Positions 33,412 to 44,459 of a stretch of DNA of 64,000 nt are shown piece after piece. The position numbers and the translations under genes are program-made. The notes under the pieces were generated by a model, which saw only the letters and a program-made list of their open reading frames with translations, searched no databases and was not told where the DNA came from. The stretch comes from Cristatella mucedo (taxonomy: Eukaryota; Bryozoa; Phylactolaemata; Cristatellidae): the NCBI GenBank assembly GCA_009760855.2, contig WPIO01000113.1, positions 878,001 to 942,000 on the forward strand, read 5' to 3'. How positions within the stretch are numbered: the stretch's first letter is position 1; every line of letters begins with the position of its first letter.

Positions 33412-36400
33412 GTGAATATATGTATATGAATATATGTATATAATGTATGGATAGACATATCTTTATGGTGGCATTTAGTGGGTCGCTGTAAGTCACCCTT
33501 TAAAGGCTTAGGCATTCTGACACTGCTTGCTGCTACTAACCATTTTTGCAGGCTGACCCTGTGCATGTCATTCATCACCAAGTTATTCTCATTGTTCATT
33601 GAACATCCACTAACCTTTGATTGTGTTTCAGTGGCGGAAAATGTAAAGTGCCCAGAAAGAGATTGAGTAAGTTGAGGGTGATATATATATATATATGTAT
33701 ATGTATATGTATATGCATATATATATGTATATTTATACATATATGCATATGTATATATGTATATATATATATACATATATGTATATATATGTATATGTAT
33801 ATATGTATAGATATATGTATGAATATACGAAGCGCGTGTGTATATTCCGATAACATTGCTCTCTGTTTACCTACAGATTAGTCACGTGGAGTTCTGTTCC
33901 AACGACGAGAATCTGCTGTGCACTGCATCCCTTGATCATACGGTTAAACTTTGGGACTGTCGGAACTTGAAGGACAGATCGAGCGCTCTTTGTGAACTTC
34001 AGCATGGCACTGAAGTTCACAGTGGTGAGTCTGCTGATTGACTAAAGCTATTGTCTGTTAAAATTCAGCATGGATTCTGCATTGATATGCTTGTTGCGAC
34101 GTGTGGAAATTTGGAATTTTTTTGATTGCATTATATTAGATGGCTATGCCTCATTAATGGACCAGTTAATAGTGACTTGGCCACCTAACGCGCTTTACTT
34201 TACCCGACCCTTTTCCCAGTGGGATGTGTACAAAGTCAGTTGGAAACGTTCCCTTCTATTTGCTCCAATGTTTGTACGTTAGTCAATATGAGCCTAGATA
34301 ATCTTCCTGCCAAATTCCTATTGCAGGTAATTAGTTCACCTCATTACAAAAACGCATTGCTCAACAGACATCGCAACATTTGTTTGCAGTAAAGTAATTA
34401 TTGGTAATTGTACGTTGCTAAATATAACAAACTATCATTTTAGAACATGGGATCCTACACGAATTTGCATCTATCCACAGAATATGCATGCATGTTTTAT
34501 TCTTCAGAAATGCTTTCCTTGTCTTGAATCATGAAGAACTTGGATTATGAAGCCTCTGAAAGATAAACGTTTCCTAAATCTGCTACCTCTAATTACTAGA
34601 TCTCAACTTTGCTACAAATTTAAAGTGCCTAGACAGAAATCAGGTTCCGAGGGCACAATAATAAATTTATTAGTTTTACTACAGCTACGGCTTAATCCTC
34701 CGTCTGATCCACATACTCTCATTAGCTGAATGCAGCAACATGACGCTTTCTCATGCTCTGTACAAGCTTGCTGCTAAAAATAAGGAAATGATGACATTCC
34801 ACTGATTAGACGATATGGAAATATATACTTCACATTTTAGAAATAATGCAGACGATTGAGAGTAACTATTCGTCGATAGGCATACGAAAGAGTCAGTTTA
34901 GTCGAGTTAAGCTAAGTCAACATTAAGGAGACTTGTAAAGGAGGGTAATGTTGTTTCAGATGTACAAGTCGCCAATTATCTAATTGACCTTTCAACATTC
35001 TATTTGAATGCTAGAAAGTCTGCTCTATAATATTGAAGTTGCCTTCATCAAACGAATCATGTTTATCTAGCTCGTGTGGAAAAAAAACGGAAAGTACTCC
35101 CAGACTTAAATATTTTTCAAGCCTATTAACATCAATCCCTTACTTTTAATTTCTAGGCCACTTTTAAGCCGACATCTAATTTCCCGACCTTTAAGTCAAT
35201 CGTCTAGTCTATATAAATACCATAAATACTAGCTGGTTTAACATCCACTTTTGTATAGTGACAGAACAGCTTTTGTGGCTATCACCACGGCTCGCCGTGG
35301 CGGGAAAAGATCCACCACCACAGGATTCAAACCCACGACCTCGGGACCAAGGAGAGTGAAATGCAAATGCCTTATTTAGTGAGCCGTCACGGCTCGTAGT
35401 GGTAATTTAAGCTTCGGGAAAGTTACATTTTCCTCATAAAATGCTTAAATCTATCCATGCCTTTCGTCACTAGCTCGGCGAACCTGTGCATTGCCTTAGG
35501 TTCAGTGAAAATATCTTTGTGTAAGAAATAATAGATTTGGGATATAGACCTCAGAAATTCATTACAAACTTGTTAGGCAAAAGAGAAAAAGCAAGACCGT
35601 TAGCTCGTAAACAACTTTTGCTCGCGTACAGTTGTTTGGTCATTATCGAAACAGTGTAGCGAGTGATGACAGTTTAGTAGATCTCTTATACCTAGGTCTT
35701 AGCTCACCGGGATTGTGCAGGATCTGTACAACTGCAGTCGTAGGCTCCTTAGCCTTACTCCGGGTGACAACTAATAGATCACTGAAAATTAAAAGGATAG
35801 CCGTCAATTTGCTCATGCATGATACAAACGTTTTCTCAACTACCATTTATTTTCTTTTACTTTATACTATAAGTTGTAACGCAGAAGGTCGAAAGTCTGG
35901 CTCCTCCATAATAAATGATGTAAGTGTATCATGTCGTCCTTGGAACTGTTTACCGGGGTGAGATCTGTTTTCGAGTTAAACTGGCTATTTTGGAAGCTAT
36001 AGGTCACACTGACCAGTAAAGACTCACTGTCAGTCGGTTCCCTTGCAAATCTCAGTTGATTTCAGGACTCAAAAGAATTTAATGAAAAATCTTTATCAAC
36101 TGAGCTTTGAATTTTACTTCTACCGGGTAGCCATTCAATACCTGTTTTTTTCACAATTATTGCATTTCCTTTAACCCATTAAATCACGTGGCATTCTATC
36201 TACTAGTCCTAGTAAATTATTTTCATATCATTGGTTCAAAAAGAAAAAAAATGCTTGGAATTTCGAGCATCGAAACAATTTGCAGCCAGTTTGATGGGGT
36301 CGAGTTGGTTTGGTCTAGCACTTAAGGACTAGTGCAGACTAAGAAATTACGTGCCTAAGGACATTTAAACGCTTATCGCTTCCGGCAGCTGGGTCTCCCA

Positions 36401-39400
36401 CGCCGGCGGCTGCCTTAGCTTTGCCTGCGGCTAGTAACCTGCTCGTTAGTTATGATCGTCAGCAGCTGTTATCGCTTCGTCATCGCATATCAAATGCATT
36501 CCTAGATCATAATGTTGTTGCTAAGATTCATGAACTATGCATTAACAAAAGAAAAGCACCCCGTAGCCACCGCGGTGGCCGGAACCGCCAGCTCAGACGC
36601 CGCTCGTTGGGCGGAACCTGCAAGCTGAGAACCAGCTCGTTCGGTATTCCTAGCTATGTCTCGAACCACTCAGCACTCTCCCCCACATGCGTCACTGTAA
36701 ATTCCTCATACTTAGTGGTCATCAAGCCTGTTGCAACCCCATCGGCCAGACTTACCACTTGCCTTTGGAATCCTCGCTCAATGTGCAATAAACCTCTAGT
36801 AATAAGCGACCGTATTTCTGAAAATGGTATCGACCACCTCGCCCTAACTGAAACTTGGCTGAAATCGATAAACTATCCGGCAATTAAAGACGCAACTTCA
36901 TCTGCTTTCTTGTTCTTTCACAACCCTAGATCAATCAAAACTGGAGGTGGAGTTGCTATTGTCGTGCGCTCGAAATTCAACTTCAAGCCATTTGCAGTAC
37001 CCTCGCAGCAGTCTTTGAATCAATTGTCTTGGTCTCACCCGAAAACAAGCTACCAATAGTGACAATAGTCTATCGCCCACCAGGTACCAAATTCTCCTTT
37101 ATCTCAGAATTCTCCGATCTCATTTCGATTCTGTGTGCAAGAAATTGATCCTTCCTCATGATGGGAGATTTCAACGTTCATTTTGATAACTTATCTAACG
37201 CTTTCAGCACCGAATTTCGTGCATTGACTGACTCATTGTCTCTTGTGGCTCATGTGCATGGCCCTACCCACATCAAGGGTTACACACTCGACCAGATTTT
37301 CTCATATAACTGCACTTTGTCATCACCAATTATTACCAAATCATGCTTATCTGACCACATGCAGATCTCATTCAATCTACTGTGTGTGCCCACATCCTCC
37401 TCTAAAATAACCCGTGAATCGCGAAACCTCAAGACCCTTTACATCGATGCTGTCCGTGCGAGAATATCTGATTAACCTATGCTGCTCAATCCTCCCTCCG
37501 ATCTGTCATCATTGGTAGATAGCTTCAACACGACACTAGCTGACATGCTAGACGAGTTTGCCCCTCTGACAAAGCGCACTGTCGCCCCGCCCAGACGGCC
37601 TATGGTTTACCGCAGTCATTAAACTAGCCAAGTCCGCTAGACGAAAGCTTGAAAAAGCATACAAAAGATCCAGACTAGCTGTCCATCGACAGTCATATGA
37701 AGACTACTGTAGGTCGTACCAATCGATCCTAGCAAAGGCTAAGTCTAATTTTATAAAACCATTGTTGAATCACAGATGCGCAATCCAAAAATGCTGATGT
37801 CGACAATAAGCCATCTCCTCAACCGTTCCCAGATTAGCTCCCTGATGATCCTTGTGATGATCTAGCCGATCGCTTCTCTCGATTCTTTGTGCAGAAGATA
37901 GACAAGATCAGGGAATCCATCCCTGCGATGACAACCTTCCCACTAGAATGCTGTTCCTCGGTTCCTGGCTGCATCTCAATGTCTGCATTTTAGCAGATCA
38001 ATAGTGATCTAGTCTTAAAGTTCGTATCGCAATCAAAGTAGGCAAGACAAGACAACAAGTCCTCTGGACCCTATTCCCATGGTCCTGCTCCTACGTTGCA
38101 TTGATCTGCTGCTGCCATGCATAACTAACATAATTAATATGTCATTAGCCTCAGGTCACGTCCCAGCACCATTCAAAAAAGCTGTAGTCAGACCACTTCT
38201 CAAGAAAGCTACACTAGACCAAGATAACTTAAGCAGCTACCGCCCAGTTTCCCTTCTACCATTTCTATCAAAGACACTGGAACGGGTCGTGGCGGACTGG
38301 CTGAATTCATATATCGAAAACCTCACACCTTGCTAGTAAGTTCATTTCTGGCTTTAGAGTTAATTACTCCGCAGAGTCTGCATGGCTTAGGGTATACTTA
38401 GTAATGCAGACATGGCTAGAGTGCCTCTGCTTGTTTTGCTTGAACTTTCGGCAGCTTTTGACACCATCGATCACAAAGTTCTTCTAGAGCGCTTCTTATC
38501 TCGCCTGGGCATCACTGGCATAGCTCTGCAGTGGTTCAGGTCCTATCTCAGTGGGAGACTCCAGAGTATTGACGTGAATGGACGAAAATCATCTGAAGTA
38601 CCTCTGAAATATGGAGTACCTTAGGGCTCAGTGCTAGGTCCGGTTCTTTTCACGGTTTGTACTCTGCCTCTTGCTGATGTGATTGGCAAGCACAATCTCG
38701 GCTTTTACTTCTATGCGGATGACACTCAGTTGTACCTTTGCTTTGATTCCTCCCAGCCTTCGAGCACCTAAAATTCTTTAAACTCACTAGCTGCATGCAT
38801 TGATGACATCCGCACATGGATGGCGGCGAATTTTCTAAAAATTAACGATGATAAAACTAACTTACTAGTTATGGGCAAACCAAGTGTGATCCAGAGATTG
38901 GAAAGGCTGACTCAAAATTCGCTCTGCCAGCATATCTCCAGTTGAATCAGCTCAAAATCTAGGTGTCTTTTTCCAAAGCGACCTCTCGTTAGACGACCAT
39001 ATCAGCTCCAAAGTCAAATCCGCCTATTTTCAGCTTCATAACGTTGCTAAAATTCGGGCTTGTTTAGATAACGATAACACGTCCAAGTTGGTCCATGCAT
39101 TCGTGACATCCCGTCTCGACTTTTGCAACTCACTGCTTATTGGCCTACCAGCATGTGCGATCGGGTGATTGCAGCTGGTGCAAAACTCTGCACCTAGGCT
39201 TGTCTGCCGTGAGCGTCGCAGTTGCCACATTACTCCACTTCTCGCCGACCTGCACAGGCTACCAGTCAAGCAACAGATTGACTTCAAGGTTTTGTCGCTC
39301 ACTTTTAGGTCACTTCATTCTATGGCTCCAGCCTATCTGTCAGATATACTACCCCATCAGGCCAAGCATCGTACCACCCGCTTTTCGGAATCCAGCAGTC

Positions 39401-42269
39401 TACAAATACCTCATACAAACCTTAAATCCTTTGGAGACCGTGCATTTAGTTCATATGCTCCCAAAGCCTGGAACTCCCTCCCTACCTGCGTTAGAACATC
39501 CCCTGACCTGGCCACATTTAAAAGGAACCTAAAAACTCACCTATTTAGGACAGCATTTAGTGGGTCGCTGTGATTCGTCCTTGATGTGCTTATTCTTGCT
39601 GAGACTGTGCATGCTGCAACTAACCACTATTGCATGATAACTCTGTGCATGTCATCCCTAACCAAATTATTCATTTCGTTTGTTTTTCAAGCATGATTTT
39701 ACTTACCATTCAATTGCATTTCACTTTACAGCAAATGTAAAGCGCCTAGAGAGAGATTAAGTTCTCTGAGGGCACTTTATCAAGTAAATTATTATTGTTA
39801 TTACTTGAGCCATTTCGTTTGGATTTTCGTTTTGTAAAAGCTCAGCCTGCCTGAACTCGAAATGAGGTTTGCTTGGTATCGATCTGCCGATCGACCTCGT
39901 TAAGATTAAAATTCACATTTTCCCATGTAATCTCCAAACATGTGTTATGTACTGCATCATTTTCGTGGTCATTCTTGATCCCTTTTAGCCTTTCAGCATT
40001 GTGTAGTCGCCCAGCTCTAAAAACAAACGATTTCCTGGCGGTTTATCTTGGACTGTAAAACGTAACCTAAATTGTGCGACGACAAAACCATTGCCATTAA
40101 AATCAGCCAAATGTAAGTCAGGAATAAGAAAACCTAGCTGACTATGTCGACTCATCCAGTGCATCGTCTAGACAACCTTGGAGAAGTCCAACTATCTTGG
40201 CTGTCAGGTTTAGTGTCATTGGCTACTTGCACAACTAAATAATTGCACACCAACCTCCACCCAATAAATATGTAGAATATGAGTGATTTCTAAAATCTTG
40301 CCAATCATTTTTGAACTCACATTCTATACCCATTCGTGGCTATCTCAATCCGTTTTCTATCTAAAGTTAACTCTGTTCTAACTCGGTTCAATTATTATGA
40401 CCGAAGCAAAAGACGACTCATTCGCAGTGAGCATTCCAAATAATTACACCATTACAATCTAGGATCCCAGCTTCGTCTGAAAGCATCTAGTGTTCCGTGA
40501 TTTGTTAAGATCTCAAATAAAACCTTAAAATCAGCCTGTTTCATGCGGACTCTGATGCCTCTAAGCGAACGCTGAGCTTGTGAATGCTAATAAATTGCTT
40601 CTCCTTTAGCTTCTTTCAGCAAAACCGATGGCTGCCGCCTGCTAACCACCACCAAGAACGACGAAATTCGGGTTTTCAGCGGCTCTGCCTGGAAACAGGA
40701 GCTGATGTTCGGGTATTATAACGAGAATATCTACGATGGCCTGCACTTGTTTCTGTGCAATGTGGCGCCGATGAAGGTATGGGTGCATCCGTCACGTAAC
40801 TTTATTTGTTGATTATATATTGAGTTGCTTATTATATACGAGACTATGAGTCTTGGCTAACATAACGATAAGCTTTGGAAACATATTTTTCAATATTCTG
40901 TGGTTCCACTATATACTACCATGAAGTCTGCAGCCGTGTACCTTTGTGAGTTTTTAGTTATGGATAATTTCAATCACAATCATTATTATCGATGCTCTTT
41001 TTTTCTTATGCCCTATGCGAACAGGTTGCATTCACCACTACTCTAAATAAATTACACGGGTAACAATCTGCAGTATTGGCAATTTTAACTTGCAAATGTA
41101 ATTTTGGCAGATTTCTGTTTAGTCACTTTCTGGTTTTTAGAGCTATACCACAACTCAATCTCGAGCGAACCTATTTTTAGAGCTTCTTGGCTAGCTTAAC
41201 TCCACAACCTAAATACGTGAGCACGGACAAAAAGTGAGGACTTTACCTGTTTGAAGAACTCCGTAAAAAAAGTATCCTTGACTGACATGCCTGACGTCAC
41301 CTTCGTTCTTCTTTGCTAAGGAATAGAGCAGAAGTATTTCATTGTCACGTTTCTCAGTGCTGGTCATCAGCAGGAGCTAAAGCGCAACAGAAGCACTAGT
41401 ATTTTTGCAGTGATTTAAATTCCGTGAAATCGTAGTTTGCAATAAGTTATCGCTAATATCCATTCGTTAAATAACTCAACTGCTTGTTTTTTATTAGGCA
41501 TTTTGCCGTTTTGTCATTGAGGAATCGGGGATGTCTTCAAATCAGACTGATGTGTTTATACAGTGTATCTTCTGTGACGTGCTGAAATGTCGTACTTCAA
41601 GGAATGTTATAAATCCATGACCTGTGAAGTCAGAACAAGGGCAACGTATCAACTGCCAACTTCTGCATGCAGCTTTGTCTCGAATATATTTCAGGCGTCG
41701 TGGCATCCTCTGATTGATGCGACAGTCGTCGGGCACTACGAAGAACATCACCTTAGCCAGTCAATGCTGCTATTAGTCGGCGGACGTAATGGGCTAGATA
41801 AAAGAAACATGGACATGAACTTAGGAGATGACTTCGAGCCAATACCTAACATACATACCCAATTTAGATTAAATTGCACAGTAAGTTGCTCGATTTTTCC
41901 ACTGAGCCCCGTAGACTAAATAATTATGACCTACCCAATGGCCTACCTGGATGATTTTCTGACTATTTATGATGCATTGATGACGATTTGTCGACTTACG
42001 GAGTAATTAAACCTATTTTTTCTATTTGCAGTCAAACATTTTCAGTACCAGTGCTGACTACCTCGCATCATCCGTAGGTACGCTGCAAAAATATAGGCGT
42101 TAGCAGCCTCAATTTGTTTTCGAAATCGGTATTTTATTTTGATAAGATCTTTTTTAGCATAGATTCAAAAGGCCGCGACGCTGTGTTTATAGGCTTTGCT
42201 TTGCATGCTACTGTATTCTTGTCCATGAGTTGGTTCAATCGAGATAGCCTTGTGCGGATGTCATGCTAG
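28500..42269 (+). CDS. DDB2-like WD40 protein, copy B (nine exons, 430 aa)
   Basis: Exons join as 28,500-28,670; 30,760-30,957; 32,573-32,718; 32,855-32,978; 33,877-34,024; 40,610-40,776; 41,695-41,880; 42,032-42,077; 42,163-42,269. They total 1,293 bp, every junction is GT-AG, and phases agree throughout. An in-frame TAA immediately precedes the ATG. Landmarks shared with DDB2: WHP in blade 1 (residues 89-91), '[18 protein letters not shown]', 'APMKASWHP', and LWDCR (W239, R242), the WDxR motif that binds DDB1 in this family. Human DDB2 is 427 aa. Expected role: nuclear UV-damage recognition within CUL4-DDB1 for nucleotide-excision repair. Odd points: introns swollen by transposons, and the last blade has lost its tryptophan (VFL where A has VLW). 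Another WD40 family such as WDR76 is less likely. Expression is not shown by the sequence. Confidence 0.78.
28868..29160 (-). mobile_element. CR1-like 3' end in intron 1, ancestral
   Basis: Same insertion as 7,276-7,470 in copy A. Contains a degraded hairpin and 3' UTR. Confidence 0.7.
29501..30451 (-). mobile_element. CR1-like element, second family, in intron 1 of B
   Basis: Reading minus-strand: '[20 protein letters not shown]', '[20 protein letters not shown]' (30,440-30,250), then a C-terminal region and a 3' end at TAATGTAATG. It is present at the same intron position in copy C (61,447-62,395) and absent from A, where the uninterrupted site is near 10,526-10,530. An AAGTG/AGTG repeat at the edges in C fits a short target-site duplication. 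Confidence 0.8.
30760..30957 (+). CDS. Gene B exon 2 (residues 58-123, blade 1)
   Basis: 198 bp, acceptor GCATTGCAG, donor GAG|GTAAGC. '[20 protein letters not shown]' and 'GLVLWKV' form the first WD40 blade; W109 is the residue lost to a stop in copy A. Confidence 0.85.
31121..31161. repeat. (TA)n-rich microsatellite in intron 2
   Basis: Imperfect TA run, not adjoining a CR1 tail. The rest of intron 2 (30,958-32,572) is colinear with copy A and holds no other recognised element. Confidence 0.85.
32573..32718 (+). CDS. Gene B exon 3 (residues 124-172, blade 2)
   Basis: 146 bp, acceptor TTTACAG, donor CG|GTGGGT, ends in phase 2. '[20 protein letters not shown]' aligns with the second blade of DDB2. 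Confidence 0.85.
32855..32978 (+). CDS. Gene B exon 4 (to residue 213, blade 3)
   Basis: 124 bp, acceptor TTGCTTAG, donor GAG|GTAATT. '[20 protein letters not shown]' aligns with the third blade. The donor is weaker than consensus but conserved in A (GTAAAT). Confidence 0.85.
33374..33445. repeat. (TA)n-rich microsatellite, intron 4
   Basis: TA runs with GTATATGAA interruptions. Confidence 0.85.
33472..33682 (+). mobile_element. CR1-like 3' UTR fragment, intron 4
   Basis: Same insertion as 14,563-14,784 in copy A. Ends at the hairpin (CAGAAAGAGATTGAG) next to a TA microsatellite. Confidence 0.75.
33683..33826. repeat. TA/TG-rich microsatellite at a CR1 tail
   Basis: About 144 bp of ATATAT with GTATA and GCATA variants, beginning at the CR1 hairpin. 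Confidence 0.9.
33877..34024 (+). CDS. Gene B exon 5 (residues 214-263, blade 4 with DWD motif)
   Basis: 148 bp, acceptor ACCTACAG, donor G|GTGAGT, ends in phase 1. '[16 protein letters not shown]' carries the WDxR motif. R242 corresponds, on my alignment, to the human DDB2 arginine altered in XP-E (R273). Confidence 0.85.
34600..34670 (+). mobile_element. Decayed CR1-like 3' tail in intron 5
   Basis: AAATTTAAAGTGCCTAGACA, then GAGGGCAC and an AATAATAAA tail. Confidence 0.5.
34671..35224. other. Intron 5 of gene B, unassigned part
   Basis: Nothing recognised. Confidence 0.4.
35225..35395 (-). mobile_element. tRNA-derived SINE in intron 5 of B
   Basis: Reverse-strand B box GGGTTTGAATCC (35,323-35,334) and head TGAGCCGTG...; the body carries the CTGTCACTATA motif. 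Absent from the colinear part of copy A. Confidence 0.75.
35396..36339. other. Intron 5 of gene B, unassigned part
   Basis: Nothing recognised. Short open frames at 35,632-35,961 show no domain. Confidence 0.4.
36340..39804 (+). mobile_element. Nearly full-length CR1/L2-like retrotransposon, inactive
   Basis: About 3.46 kb in intron 5 of gene B. The apurinic endonuclease domain shows '[10 protein letters not shown]' (36,840-36,870), '[10 protein letters not shown]' and '[10 protein letters not shown]' (37,158-37,187). The RT shows '[15 protein letters not shown]' (38,240-38,285), '[15 protein letters not shown]' (38,445-38,490) and '[10 protein letters not shown]' (38,708-38,740). The C-terminal region ends 'RTAFSGSL' at 39,573. 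Then come the 3' UTR, hairpin (39,738-39,780) and ATT tail. In-frame stops (for example after 'KYGVP' near 38,625 and after 'SST' near 38,770) and frameshifts between EN and RT make it dead. It is the best reference for the family in the window. Copy A lacks it. Confidence 0.88.
40610..40776 (+). CDS. Gene B exon 6 (to residue 318, blade 5)
   Basis: 167 bp, acceptor CTCCTTTAG, donor AAG|GTATGG. '[20 protein letters not shown]' is the clearest single match to DDB2, whose fifth blade reads LLTTDQ.NEIRVY. Confidence 0.87.
41695..41880 (+). CDS. Gene B exon 7 (residues 319-380, blade 6)
   Basis: 186 bp, acceptor ATTTCAG, donor ACA|GTAAGT. '[15 protein letters not shown]' aligns with the WHP...VGRY segment of DDB2. 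The following loop is longer and acidic (GDDFEPIPN). Confidence 0.87.
42032..42077 (+). CDS. Gene B exon 8 (residues 381-395)
   Basis: 46 bp, acceptor TATTTGCAG, donor GTAG|GTACGC. Read-through would stop at TAG 42,101-42,103, giving a 403-aa product without the last blade; splicing over an 85-bp intron to exon 9 restores it. I prefer splicing because exon 9 supplies the missing strand. Confidence 0.65.
42163..42269 (+). CDS. Gene B exon 9 (residues 396-430, last blade)
   Basis: 107 bp after TTTTTTAGCATAG, in phase, '[20 protein letters not shown]', stopping at TAG 42,267-42,269. The pattern matches the GDVLASGMGFN-ILIW strand of DDB2 but with the final W replaced. Confidence 0.6.
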
Positions 42270-42900
42270 TTACGTTCAGTGGGTGGTCCAAGGAAGCTCA
42301 TCTTCATGTTCTCTTTGTTTGACCGTCTACAAAAAACTCTGTTGAGCTCTATCGTAGAGTGTGATCGACTTGCATGTAAAAGCATTTTTCGCCAGTTTGC
42401 TTAGACTGTCATTTGTTCCGAAATAGGGTTCAATGTATTCGTCCAGAAAATGGCAGCTGTCAGCGAATTGGACTGAGCAACACACTCACATCAGCAACTA
42501 TGTCATCAGATCAAGGTCAGGGCATGTCTACCAGCTTGATACGAATCAATTAATGACATAGTACACGTGACTGTGAATCATCATGTGCAACTTCCCTTTT
42601 CAACGGCAACAACTGGACATTGAGACCAATCAGTACCCAGTGTCGTCTTCTTGGATACCGTTAAGGTTTTAATGTGATGAGCTACGACACTATATTGGGG
42701 CCATGTAAGCTTTATGTTTCTTACCTTCTCATGGTTTACAGCTTCAGTTTCTTACGGAATGCTGAAAAGAATTTGCCTGCTCCACATAGTTTTCATAGTG
42801 AATTAACTTTAGCATTACTGTCGTGGTTTAATGTATCCTGCATTTTTCATGGAAATAAACTTCTATTGATTGCAGCAGATACGTCGGTGGTGGCGTAATT
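42270..42900 (+). other. Conserved 3' flank of gene B
   Basis: Colinear with the flanks at 18,570, 43,880 and 50,182. A possible poly(A) signal AATAAA is at 42,854-42,859 (also AATAAA at 44,363-44,368; AAGAAA in A). Whether this is 3' UTR or part of another gene is unresolved. Confidence 0.45.
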
Positions 42901-43550
42901 TGCATGTTAATCCAAGAACAGAGCACCGGGACCATGGCTGAGATCTCGACCGCAAGGTTAGACACAGTAGGTCAGGTGGAAACAGCTGGCTGAGTACCGC
43001 CACTTTTGATATTGGTAGCATTGTATTGAGCCGCCCAATGCGTTCCCCTCAAGCGTCACTGTAAGTTTTTCCAAGTGATCTTAAGGCCTATTTGTAGATG
43101 ATACTCCTTCTGCTTTGCAAACGCTTTTTTTGTCTTCGGAATCCTCGATCCATGTGCAACAAGCCCTCAGTAATCAGCGAACTTGTTTTATTACTGCTTC
43201 TACCTGCTCTCCTTGACTGAAACTTCGGTAACATCGGTTAACTGTCTGTTAAATTAAGAAGAGAAACCGAGTGGTTCCTCGTTCAATCACACGACTGATA
43301 TTTCTTGCTGATTTAACAGCATTTTTTTATGCGGACAGACAACAACTTCCGGCTATCACCAAAGCATGCAGGAGAGATAATGGATTACCCACCACAGAAT
43401 TGCAGCCCATGACTTCAGGATTGAGGTCGTGAAAAGCAACCGCCCTTCCTTAGTGTGCTATTACGACTGCAACAATCAAAGCGGGAGGCGGAGTTGCTAT
43501 TATTTCGTGCTCGAAATTTCTTAATGGATCCAGTTTGTGTATATTTGTAG
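42901..43550 (+). mobile_element. Decayed CR1-like 5' region
   Basis: Matches 19,430-20,120; it carries a SINE at 43,297-43,463 and ends abruptly at an exon 8 homologue at 43,551. Confidence 0.6.
43297..43463 (-). mobile_element. tRNA-derived SINE inside CR1
   Basis: Flanked by CGACT at 43,292-43,296 and 43,464-43,468. The tRNA-like head is on the right. Confidence 0.75.
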
Positions 43551-43880
43551 TCAAACATTTTTAGTACCACTGCTGACTACCTTGCAGCATCCACAGGTAC
43601 GTTGCAAGAATATAGGCGTTAGCAGCATCAATCTTCGAAATACGTATTTGATTTATATCATAGTAATTCTAGCTTAGCTTGAAAAGGAAGCAACACTGTG
43701 TTCGGGACCTGTGGTTTGCATGCTGCTGTTCTTTGGTCCCAGAGTCAGTTCAAGCGAAGTAGACTTGTGGGCATGTCATGCGAGTTACATTCACTGGGTG
43801 GTCTAAGGAAGCTCATCTCCACGTTGTCTATGTTTGCCCGTCTTCAAAAAACCTCTGTTGAGCCCGATCGTAGAGTATGA
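43551..43880 (+). pseudogene. 3'-end fragment of the DDB2-like gene (exons 8-9), fragment 1
   Basis: The exon 8 homologue (43,551-43,596) has a good donor (ACAG|GTACGT). The exon 9 homologue starts at 43,678 and has TGA as its first full codon. 'VFGTCGLHAAVLWSQSQFKR' follows. The TAG that ends A and B is GAG here, so the frame runs on to TGA at 43,878-43,880. No upstream exons are present. Confidence 0.7.
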
Positions 43881-44428
43881 TGAACTTGCATGCAAACGAA
43901 TTTTTTGCCAGATGGCTCAGACTGCCCTTCGTTCCAAATTAGGTTCCAATGTACTCGTCCAGAACGTGGCAGCTGTCAGTGAATTGGACAGAGCAACACA
44001 CGTACATCAGCAACTCTGTGATCAGCTCAAGGTCAGAACTTGTCCACCAGCTTTATGCGAATCGAACAACGCCGTAGTACACGAGTGTGTGAATCATCAT
44101 ATGCAGCTTACCTTTTTAACACAACAGCATGATATTGAGACTTATTAGTACCAAGTGTCATCATCTTTCGTCCCGTTCCTGTCTTTTCATAAAAAGCTAC
44201 GACTTTAATTCCGGAAAACTTAAGTTTGTCACCTTCTCATTTTTTACAGCTTCCCTTTCTCTTGGAATGCTGGAGAGAATTTTATTGCTCCAAAGAGTTT
44301 TTCATAGTGCTTCAACTTTAGCATCTCAGTCGTGGTCCAACGTACCGTGCATTTTTCATGGAAATAAATTTCTAAAAATACAGGTTCAGCGACATAGCAT
44401 ATACAGCCAAGAACTGTTTAAAGCTTAG
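43834..44428 (+). other. Unrecognised open frames in the 3' flank, fragment 1
   Basis: Frame 43,834-44,148 contains 'KPLLSPIVEYDELACKRIFC' and 'VQNVAAVSELDRATHVHQQL'. Frame 44,129-44,428 contains 'FFTASLSLGMLERILLLQRV'. A donor-like CAAG|GTCAGA near 44,030 and an acceptor-like TTTTTTACAG near 44,250 could join them. Homologues lie at 50,136-50,731 (open) and in the flanks of A and B (broken). I do not recognise the protein. It could be the tail of a neighbouring gene or the gene's own 3' UTR. Confidence 0.3.
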
Positions 44429-44459
44429 CTGTTTATCCTGTGACCCAGCACGTCTAAAA

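Noticed and set aside
42032-42103. Exon 8 as the last exon of gene B ending at TAG 42,101-42,103
   Set aside because: A donor conserved as GTACG(T/C) in three of four copies and a following in-phase exon that supplies the missing final WD40 strand make splicing onward more likely; not excluded without cDNA.
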